Shown here one piece after another: positions 6,285 to 11,260 of a DNA stretch of 11,260 bases (within the stretch, counting starts at the first letter, position 1; each line of letters begins with the position of its first letter). The DNA comes from Paracoccaceae bacterium (GTDB lineage Bacteria > Pseudomonadota > Alphaproteobacteria > Rhodobacterales > Rhodobacteraceae). The translations under genes were made by a program, and so were the position numbers. The notes under the pieces are model-generated. The model did not search any database. It was not told the origin of the DNA and was given only the letters and a program-made list of their open reading frames with translations. Location of the stretch: the NCBI GenBank assembly GCA_021767525.1, contig JAASTF010000080.1:1-11260 (forward strand). Reading direction: 5' to 3'.

Positions 6285-7181
6285 TCAGCGCCTGATGCCC
6301 AGCCGCACCGCCAGCCACATCAGGCCAAGCCCGGCCAGTTCGACCAGGAAGGGCCCGGAAAACAGCGGCCCCGCCGCCGCCGATGGCACTGTCAGGCTGC
6401 CCTGGGGGAACAGGATCAGCGCCAGGCCGCTGTCGGGGCCGGCAAATTCGGCAAAGAACAGAAAGGCATAGGCGTTGTTGGCCAGGTGAAAGCCGACCGC
6501 CGCCCCGATCGTGCCGGTGCGCGCCGTCAGGTCGCTGGCGGCCAGGCCGAACAGAAAGGCCCAGATCACGTATTGCACCCCCGTGACCGAGAAATCGCCG
6601 GGTTGCCAATGGGCCAGCGCGAACATCACGTTCGGGGCGATCATCCAGATCAGCACCCGGTCATAGCGGGCCGCGATCTGTTGCTGGATATAGCCGCGAT
6701 AGAACAGCTCTTCGGCGGCGCATTGCACACCGACCGCCAGCAGCGCCGGGGGCAACATCGCAAGCCACAGCGGCAGGTTGCGCATCTGCGCGCCGGCATC
6801 GCCGCCCCAATAGGGCGGCAGCAGTTCCAGCACCACAAACAGCGCAAGCCCCGCCACCAAGGCCCTGCGCATGTCGCGCAACGCCCGCAAGGGTGGGCCG
6901 GTCAGCGAGAAAAGCCCGCGTTGATGCAGGTTGCGCGCCACCAGCGCGACGCCCAACCCCAGGAAGCCGAAGCTGAACAGCTGGATCAGTAGGCCGCCGG
7001 GTGTGCTGCCGTACCAGACGGCTTGCGCGCTGAGCCAGGGAAGCCATTGCAGCACCACGTCGATCAGCCAGCGCATCCCGCTGTAAAAGCCTTCGACCAG
7101 GATAACGCCCAGCACCAGCCGCGGCATCTGCGCCGTGGGCCGCGCGGCGGCGGCGAAGGGGCGGTGGGGCTGGTAGGTCAT
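6285..7181 (-). CDS. CPBP-family intramembrane metalloprotease (copy 1)
   Basis: A 298-residue polytopic membrane protein of the CPBP (Abi/CaaX protease and bacteriocin-processing, Rce1-like) family. The three motifs expected for the glutamate/histidine active site are intact: EELFYRGY with Glu157, Glu158 and Arg162, FALAH ending at His191, and FHLANN with His232 and Asn236. Around eight hydrophobic segments are visible, with a charged loop near 86-106. Bacterial members are often orphan proteases; some process peptides or give self-immunity to bacteriocins, but no such substrate is obvious here. The gene lies 58 bases upstream of accD on the same strand. It is clearly paralogous to the CPBP protein at 8021-8911, sharing near-identical LFGxAASDLTARxG and ANNAxAFL stretches. 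The start at 7181 gives an N-terminal cytoplasmic tail of about 20 residues. Substrate unknown. Confidence 0.9.
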   Translation of the reverse strand: MTYQPHRPFAAAARPTAQMPRLVLGVILVEGFYSGMRWLIDVVLQWLPWLSAQAVWYGSTPGGLLIQLFSFGFLGLGVALVARNLHQRGLFSLTGPPLRALRDMRRALVAGLALFVVLELLPPYWGGDAGAQMRNLPLWLAMLPPALLAVGVQCAAEELFYRGYIQQQIAARYDRVLIWMIAPNVMFALAHWQPGDFSVTGVQYVIWAFLFGLAASDLTARTGTIGAAVGFHLANNAYAFLFFAEFAGPDSGLALILFPQGSLTVPSAAAGPLFSGPFLVELAGLGLMWLAVRLGIRR

Positions 7182-7254
7182 GGCGGGATCCGGCGGCGGG
7201 CTGCCTGCCTAGACCTAGACGATGGGGCCGCCGGGGGCCAGTGCGACAATAAAA

Positions 7255-7282
7255 CCCCCGCCCCGATCATGCGGGGCGGGGG
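7255..7282 (-). terminator. Strong Rho-independent terminator for the small secreted protein gene
   Basis: CCCCCGCCCCG (7255-7265) and CGGGGCGGGGG (7272-7282) form a perfect 11-bp GC stem with loop ATCATG. Read on the minus strand the stem is followed by TTTTATT. It lies about 43 bases after the stop of the gene at 7325-7633 and isolates it from the CPBP gene at 7181. Confidence 0.85.
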
Positions 7283-7287
7283 TGAGG

Positions 7288-7310
7288 CCGGGCCCGGTGT
7301 CCGGACCCGG
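7288..7310. repeat. Second GC-rich hairpin next to the terminator
   Basis: CCGGG-C-CCGG-TGT-CCGG-A-CCCGG forms a 9-bp stem with one internal mismatch, between the secreted-protein stop and the strong terminator. No T-run is attached. It may protect the mRNA 3' end or aid termination. Confidence 0.5.
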
Positions 7311-7324
7311 TGGCGCGGGGCTTT

Positions 7325-7633
7325 TTAGCGTGCGCCGTAGGGGGTGACGGCGCTTTCGGTGCTTTCAAAGCGCGTCACTTTGCGTTCGGCGCTGTCGATC
7401 TTGCCGGCATCGCGGGGGTCGTAGATGCGGCTGGCGTCGACGCGCACGGCAAAGCCGTTATCGGCCTGCACGATGCCGTTGTTGCCGATGCCACGCTCGC
7501 GTTCGTGCAGCGCGACAACCGAGCGGTCGCCCATGGTCGAGATCACGGTGCCGTCCAGCGCGCTTTGGGCAAAGGCCGGGGCGGCGGCTGCGGTTGTGGC
7601 GGTCAGGGTCAGTGCGGTGATGATGCGTTTCAT
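7325..7633 (-). CDS. Small secreted protein of unknown function
   Basis: A 102-residue protein with a clear Sec signal peptide (MKRIITALTLTATTAAAAPAFA, probable cleavage after residue 22), leaving about 80 residues in the periplasm or outside. The mature part has no Cys, is charged and contains DGTVISTMGDRSVVALHERE, a hydrophobic-alternating stretch GFAVRVDASRIYD, and a tail TESAVTPYGAR. I do not recognise a family. The ATG is supported by AAGGAAGGA about 10 bases upstream. It has its own strong terminator and a long upstream region rich in palindromes, so it is a single-gene unit with room for control. It sits between two paralogous CPBP proteases on the same strand; a substrate or partner relation is possible but unproven. 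Confidence 0.78.
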   Translation of the reverse strand: MKRIITALTLTATTAAAAPAFAQSALDGTVISTMGDRSVVALHERERGIGNNGIVQADNGFAVRVDASRIYDPRDAGKIDSAERKVTRFESTESAVTPYGAR

Positions 7634-7742
7634 GATGTGGTCCTTCCTTTGATCTGATTTGCTTGGTCGTGTGATCTGTTTCGTTTCGTTCGTCGCTTGC
7701 TGTGTTGCGTCGATGGGATAAATCTGGGGTAGTCTGTGCGAA

Positions 7743-7800
7743 TGTGCAAAACACTGCCGCTCACTGCGCGGTGAGCGAAAGCGAGCAGTTCTGTGCAAAA
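7743..7800. promoter_or_regulatory. Hairpin flanked by direct repeats TGTGCAAAA, probable control region of the secreted-protein gene
   Basis: TGTGCAAAA occurs at 7743-7751 and 7792-7800. Between them CGCTCAC (7758-7764) and GTGAGCG (7771-7777) form a perfect 7-bp hairpin, enclosed by ACTGC/GCAGT arms (7753-7757 and 7785-7789). On the minus strand the repeats read TTTTGCACA, and the one nearer the gene overlaps a TTGCAC that could be a -35 element, about 110 bases upstream of the start at 7633. This looks like paired regulator sites; the regulator is unknown. Confidence 0.45.
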
Positions 7801-7924
7801 TCACAGGGCAAGGGTGCGCATCAAAAAAACTTTTTTAAAACAATAAGCTAATGCCGGTTTTTGCGGCCTTGATGTGAAGTGTTACTCACGTTTCACGGGC
7901 GCGTTCCTGAAAATAGCGGTTTTT

Positions 7925-7950
7925 GTGAACTTTTGCATACTGCAATTCAC
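7925..7950. promoter_or_regulatory. Operator-like palindrome
   Basis: TTGCATACTGCAA (7933-7945) is a perfect 5-3-5 inverted repeat, framed by GTGAA (7925-7929) and TTCAC (7946-7950). Total symmetry over 26 bases in an AT-rich gap suggests a dimeric regulator site. A related GTGAA...TTCAC pair lies just upstream (about 7874-7896). Confidence 0.4.
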
Positions 7951-8010
7951 CCACCGAAACTGGCCTTTTTTGCACTGTTGCTGATATTATTGTGCATGAA
8001 AGCACATAAA

Positions 8011-8044
8011 GCCCGGATGCCTATCGGCGCAGGGCGATCCGGGC
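8011..8044 (-). terminator. Possible terminator overlapping the end of CPBP copy 2
   Basis: GCCCGGAT (8011-8018) and ATCCGGGC (8037-8044) are perfect inverted arms with an 18-base loop that spans the stop codon of the gene ending at 8021. On the minus strand the stem is followed by TTTATGTG, a weak T-tract. Confidence 0.45.
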
Positions 8045-8911
8045 CGCCAGCCAGCTGCACAGCATGGCGCCGGTGTCGATCAGCAGCACGGTGCGCAGCG
8101 TGGCGGGGTCGGTCAGGTCGACCGTCAGCCGGTAGAGCGCCAGCCCCGACAACTGATCCTGCGCCGTGACCAGAAGAAAGGCGCTGGCGTTGTTGGCGAA
8201 ATGCAGCGCGATGGCTGGGCCAAGGCTGCCGCTGCGCGCGGTCAGGTCGCTGGCGGCGATGCCGAACAACATGGCCGACCCCATCAGCCAGACCGAATTC
8301 GCGCCAAGCGTCGGGTCGTGGTGCAGCAGCCCGAACAGGGCCGAGGGCAGCACCATCCAGATCGCCGGATGCGCAAAGCGCGCCGCCAGTTGTTGCAGGA
8401 TGTAGCCACGAAACAGCACCTCTTCGGTGCTGACTTGCAGCAGCACGGCGATCAGCGCCACGGGCAGTAGGGTCAGCCATGTGACGAAGGGCAGCCCGGC
8501 TTGCAGGCTGTCGCCCTCCCACGGGGGCAAGACCCACAGCGCCAGGTTAAGGGCAAGCAGCGCGACCAGGACCCGCCCGCCATGCCAAAGCGCCAGCCGG
8601 GGCCGTCCCAGCAGCGTGCCGGGCGGCCGGCCGTGCAGGATATCGACGGTGACAAGCGTGGCGATCAGCAGAAAACCGAAGCCGAACAGCAGATACAGAA
8701 CCTCACCCGGGCCCTGGGATGTCGCCTCGATATAGGTGGTGTAGCTGTCGGCGGGCAGGACCGCCCCGATCAGCGCGCCAAACGCCGTGGCCATCACCAG
8801 CGACAGCATGACGATCAGCCCCGCGCCGGCCAGAAGGCGCCAGAGCTCGGCCCGCGTCGTGGCGGGCGCGACGAAGGCCATCAGCGGGGTATAGGCGGGC
8901 GGCAGGTCCAC
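8021..8911 (-). CDS. CPBP-family intramembrane metalloprotease (copy 2)
   Basis: A polytopic membrane protein of 296 residues from the GTG at 8911, or 286 from the ATG at 8881 (MAFVAPATTRAEL). All CPBP active-site motifs are present: STEEVLFRGY with Glu163, Glu164 and Arg168, FGLLH ending at His197, and LHFANN with His237 and Asn241 (GTG numbering). Seven to eight hydrophobic segments are visible. It is a paralogue of the CPBP protein at 6285-7181: by eye about half the residues of the catalytic core agree, and the N-terminal third has diverged. The GTG lies only six bases after the desaturase stop, so the two are very likely co-transcribed. Neither start has a clear Shine-Dalgarno, leaving the start uncertain. 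The substrate is unknown; the link with a desaturase points to membrane physiology. Confidence 0.9.
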   Translation of the reverse strand: MDLPPAYTPLMAFVAPATTRAELWRLLAGAGLIVMLSLVMATAFGALIGAVLPADSYTTYIEATSQGPGEVLYLLFGFGFLLIATLVTVDILHGRPPGTLLGRPRLALWHGGRVLVALLALNLALWVLPPWEGDSLQAGLPFVTWLTLLPVALIAVLLQVSTEEVLFRGYILQQLAARFAHPAIWMVLPSALFGLLHHDPTLGANSVWLMGSAMLFGIAASDLTARSGSLGPAIALHFANNASAFLLVTAQDQLSGLALYRLTVDLTDPATLRTVLLIDTGAMLCSWLAARIALRR

Positions 8912-8917
8912 GCCGGG

Positions 8918-9877
8918 TCAGGCCGGGCGCGAGGCGGCGCGGCGCAGCACCTGCCAGTACGAACGGCCGATTTCCATCTGCGGGCCTAGCCCGCGATCCA
9001 GAAGGCGCTGGTGCAGGTGCGGCAGGTTGTGGGCGGGCACGTGCATCACAAGGTGATGTTCCAGGTGGTAATTCACCCAATAGGGCGCCACCAGCAGCCG
9101 CATCAGCGGCCCGGCGCGGGTGGTGCGCACGTTGCGCAAGGGGTTGTCGGAAAACTCGACCGCGCCGTGTTCGGCGATGTTGCGGATGCGCAGAACCAGC
9201 TGGAACCATGTCAGCAGGGGCAAGGCCCAGAACGCGAACCACCACCACCACGCCCCCACCGCCCACATGGCGGCGAAGATCACCAGGTTGGCCAGCAGCG
9301 CGCGCGACAGCTCGGGGCCGTTGAAGGCCTGCGACAGTTCCTGGCTGGTGGGCTGGCCCTCGACCTCGCCGGCCATCTTGAAGGCGAACATGATCTGTTG
9401 CGCGCGCAGTTTCAGCCCCGTCTGCCCGGTGATGTCGCGAACCAGCTTGCGCCGCAGCGAGGCGGGCGTGGTGGGAAAGGGTTTCGACAGGCGCAGATCG
9501 GGGTCGTGTTCGGTTTGCGTATACCGGTGATGTTTCAGGTGATAGCGGCGGTATTCGAACAGGTCCGCCAGGATGGGACGGCCGCACAGCCATTCGCCGG
9601 CAAACTCGTTCAGCCGGCGGGATTTGAACAGCGCCATATGCGCGGCCTCGTGCATCAGGATGGCCAGCCCCAACTGGCGCGAGCCGATCAGAACCACCGC
9701 GATGATAAAGGTCAGCGGGTTGGGCCAGATCGCGAACAGCGCCAGCGCCGCCGCGATCACCGCCCAGGCGTGAAACACCAGCCAGGCGCCCCACAGGTCC
9801 GACCGTTCAGCCAGTGGGCGGATTTCGTCGGATGTGAAAAAGTCTTTGCCGCGCGGGCCGGTGTAGCCGTCTGCCAT
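8918..9877 (-). CDS. Membrane fatty-acid desaturase (di-iron, histidine-box family)
   Basis: A 319-residue integral-membrane desaturase. It carries the three His boxes of the acyl desaturase superfamily: HEAAH (76-80), HLKHH (113-117) and HLEHH (271-275). These are the expected ligands of the di-iron centre that inserts a double bond with O2 and reductant. An extra RNIAEHG (231-238) is also typical. Hydrophobic pairs lie near 32-50 and 54-74 before the first box and near 195-225 before the third. The start MADGYTGPRG follows a strong GGAGG seven bases upstream. An upstream in-frame ATG at 9913 would add 12 residues with no support. The downstream CPBP gene begins six bases after its stop. The substrate cannot be read from sequence; fatty acyl chains are most likely, with carotenoid or sphingolipid-type substrates as alternatives. 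Confidence 0.9.
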   Translation of the reverse strand: MADGYTGPRGKDFFTSDEIRPLAERSDLWGAWLVFHAWAVIAAALALFAIWPNPLTFIIAVVLIGSRQLGLAILMHEAAHMALFKSRRLNEFAGEWLCGRPILADLFEYRRYHLKHHRYTQTEHDPDLRLSKPFPTTPASLRRKLVRDITGQTGLKLRAQQIMFAFKMAGEVEGQPTSQELSQAFNGPELSRALLANLVIFAAMWAVGAWWWWFAFWALPLLTWFQLVLRIRNIAEHGAVEFSDNPLRNVRTTRAGPLMRLLVAPYWVNYHLEHHLVMHVPAHNLPHLHQRLLDRGLGPQMEIGRSYWQVLRRAASRPA

Positions 9878-9923
9878 GCGATGCCTCCTTTTCCCTGACA
9901 GGTTTCCGGTCATGGCGGGGGGC

Positions 9924-9960
9924 TGTCAATCGTAACGTGGGAAGGCGCCCGGCGCCGGGC
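9924..9960. promoter_or_regulatory. Divergent desaturase / zntB control region
   Basis: The 100-base gap holds a perfect 14-base palindrome, GCCCGGCGCCGGGC (9947-9960), and on the minus strand a perfect -35 hexamer TTGACA (9929-9924) upstream of the desaturase. No convincing -10 follows at the right spacing, so the promoter call is tentative. Confidence 0.35.
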
Positions 9961-9977
9961 TGGGGCAATGATGCAGA

Positions 9978-10853
9978 ATGACAGAGGATCAGACCCCACC
10001 AGCCTTGCCCGATCTTCTGTCGCTGCGGTTTGACGGGCAGGGCGGGGTCGCCGACATGCCGCCGGGCGGTGAGCTGTAAGGCGATGGGTTCGACTGGGTC
10101 ATCTGCGGCTGGATGCCGAGGGCACGTGGGACAGGCTGGAGGCGCTGGGCCTGGACAAAATGGTGATCCATGCCCTGACGGCGCAGGAAACCCGCCCGCG
10201 CTGCACCGTGCGTGGCGATGGCGTTTTGCTGCTGCTGCGGGGCGTGAACCTGAACCCAGGCGCGGCGCCCGAGGATATGGTCAGCGTGCGGCTGTGGTTG
10301 CAGGCGCATCGCGTGGTGGGTGTCTGGCTGCGGCCATTGCGGGCGGTGGCCGCCCTGAACGAGGTGGTGGACGATCTGAAACCCGAGATGGACGTGGGCG
10401 AGGGCGGGCAGATGCGCCGCCGCCTGTCCGATACCCGCCGCCGCGCCATCATGATCCGCCGTTACATGGTGCCGCAGCGCGACGCGCTGAGCACGCTGGA
10501 GATCGAGGATCTGCCCTGGCTGACCCACGCCGACCGCATCCGCCTGCGCGAAGCGGCCGAGCGCGTGTCGCGCGTCGGTGAAGAGCTGGATGCGATCCGC
10601 GACCGCGCGCAGGTGGTGCAGGACGAGATCATGGATCGCCGCGCCGAGGTGATGAACCGCCAGATGCTTTTGTTGTCGGTGGTGGCGGCGGTGTTCCTGC
10701 CGCTGGGCCTGGTTTCGGGCATGTCGGGCATGAATGTGGGCGGCGTGCCGGGCACCGACATGACCTGGGCCTTTTGGGTGGTCACCGTGCTGATGGCGGT
10801 TATCGGTGCGGGGCATGTGGGCGCTGTTCCGGTGGCCGGGGTTTCGTGGCTGA
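9978..10853 (+). pseudogene. zntB: Broken CorA/ZntB-type metal-ion transporter
   Basis: The ancestral protein is readable only by joining frames. It opens at ATG 9978 (MTEDQTPPALPDLLSLRFDG...), meets an in-frame TAA at 10077-10079, continues GDGFDW, and loses one base near 10098 before HLRLDAEGTWDRLEALGLD. The long middle frame (open from 10073; first ATG 10160) covers the cytoplasmic funnel helices and the first membrane span. It then reaches the family signature GMSGMNVGGVPGTD, with ZntB-like GxNxGG in place of CorA GMN plus a GVP loop. Near 10817 one extra base shifts the frame; the original ending WALFRWPGFRG with TGA at 10851-10853 lies in the starting frame. As written, the middle frame instead reads on to 10897 with an unrelated tail. 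CorA/ZntB proteins are pentameric inner-membrane channels for Mg2+ or Zn2+. The gene is probably non-functional; sequencing error could explain the indels. Confidence 0.75.
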
Positions 10854-10925
10854 CGCCTTTCGTCTTGTGCCTTGCCGTTGCGGTCAGTATTCCCTGATCG
10901 CAACATTCTTTCCCGGGAGGACGCC

Positions 10926-11260
10926 ATGACGAAATTCGATAAGTCCAAGCTGCCCAGCCGCTATGTGACCGAGGGCCCCGAGCGCGCGCCGCACCGCTCG
11001 TATTACTATGCGATGGGCATGACCGAGGCCGAGATTCACCAGCCGCTGGTCGGCGTGGCGACCTGCTGGAACGAGGCGGCGCCCTGCAACATCGCGCTGA
11101 ACCGTCAGGCCCAGGCCGTCAAGGGCGGCGTGAAAGAGGCGCATGGCACCCCGCGCGAGTTCACCACCATCACCGTGACCGACGGGATCGCGATGGGCCA
11201 CGAAGGGATGCGCAGTTCGCTGGCCAGTCGCGAGGCGATTGCCGACACCGTCGAGCTGAC
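10926..11260 (+). CDS. ilvD: Dihydroxy-acid dehydratase (N-terminal part, runs off the window)
   Basis: The first 111 residues are visible. IlvD is an iron-sulfur enzyme that dehydrates dihydroxy acids to 2-keto acids in the valine/isoleucine (and pantothenate) pathway, in the cytoplasm. The N-terminus MTKFDKSKLPSRYVTEGPER is typical of alphaproteobacterial IlvD. VGVATCWNEAAPCNIAL (42-58) contains the Cys (54) that corresponds to a cluster ligand in the family. TVTDGIAMGHEGMRSSLASR (83-102) holds the conserved metal-binding Asp and the GHEGM block. A strong ribosome-binding site, GGGAGGA, sits five bases before the ATG. The gene follows the zntB remnant by 72 bases on the same strand. The related sugar-acid dehydratases (EDD, arabinonate type) share the fold, but this N-terminus is IlvD-like. 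Confidence 0.96.
   Translation, partial: MTKFDKSKLPSRYVTEGPERAPHRSYYYAMGMTEAEIHQPLVGVATCWNEAAPCNIALNRQAQAVKGGVKEAHGTPREFTTITVTDGIAMGHEGMRSSLASREAIADTVEL

Larger units (their letters stand above)
7634..8020. other. 387-base intergenic region rich in palindromes and TTTTGCA motifs
   Basis: No coding frame with a credible start is visible. The region is much more AT-rich than its surroundings, notably 7820-7865. It contains a structured block at 7743-7800, inverted repeats at 7873-7896, 7925-7950 and 7991-8006, and four TTTTGCA(C/T) words (minus strand at 7751-7744 and 7800-7793; plus strand at 7931 and 7968). The minus-strand leader of the small secreted gene (7634 to about 7715) is CA-rich and looks unstructured. 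The region should hold the promoter of that gene; a small RNA cannot be excluded. Confidence 0.6.

Noticed and set aside
7800..7870. Small gene or replication origin in the AT-rich patch
   Set aside because: No start with ribosome-binding site, no DnaA-box cluster and no iterons beyond the short TTTTGCA words; AT richness alone is not enough.
9011..9898. 295-codon open frame on the plus strand opposite the desaturase
   Set aside because: Gln/Gly/Arg-rich composition and complete overlap with a clear three-His-box desaturase.
1..11260. CRISPR array, insertion sequence, prophage or defence operon
   Set aside because: No regularly spaced repeats, transposase, integrase or phage motifs were seen; base composition and codon bias are uniform across the genes.

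Overview
The window reads as chromosomal DNA from a Rhodobacteraceae (Roseobacter-group) alphaproteobacterium. This rests on high GC with strong third-position GC bias, the form of the AccD, FolC, ZapE and IlvD proteins, the secreted rhodanese-like protein, and an intergenic hairpin element of a kind I associate with this family. It is mostly housekeeping and membrane/lipid genes. I see no phage, transposon, CRISPR array, rRNA or tRNA.

Layout. (1) Bases 1-316 (minus) hold the start of a cytochrome bd-type quinol oxidase subunit I, divergent from zapE (433-1491, plus). Zapped downstream of zapE come a nested hairpin repeat (1501-1590) and a small lytic-transglycosylase lipoprotein (1664-2134, plus). 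(2) A convergent gap with a terminator (2135-2419) leads to a minus-strand pair joined by an ATGA overlap: a secreted rhodanese-like protein without the usual catalytic cysteine, and a proline-rich single-span membrane protein. (3) A tight minus-strand operon follows, accD > small membrane protein > folC, with an ATGA stop/start overlap at both junctions. (4) Upstream of accD lie a CPBP intramembrane protease, a small secreted protein of unknown function, a 387-base palindrome-rich gap, a second paralogous CPBP protease and a fatty-acid desaturase, all on the minus strand. (5) On the plus strand are a broken CorA/ZntB-type transporter gene (two frame changes and an in-frame stop) and the 5' part of ilvD.

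How the genes relate. AccD commits acetyl-CoA to fatty-acid synthesis and the desaturase modifies acyl chains, so both CPBP proteases sit beside lipid genes. ZapE and the lytic transglycosylase both concern the cell envelope or division. FolC and IlvD are ordinary metabolic enzymes.

No convincing new defence or mobile system is visible. The best candidates for something undescribed are the cysteine-less rhodanese with its coupled membrane partner, the CPBP pair bracketing a small exported protein and a palindrome-rich control region, and the unknown membrane protein locked between accD and folC.
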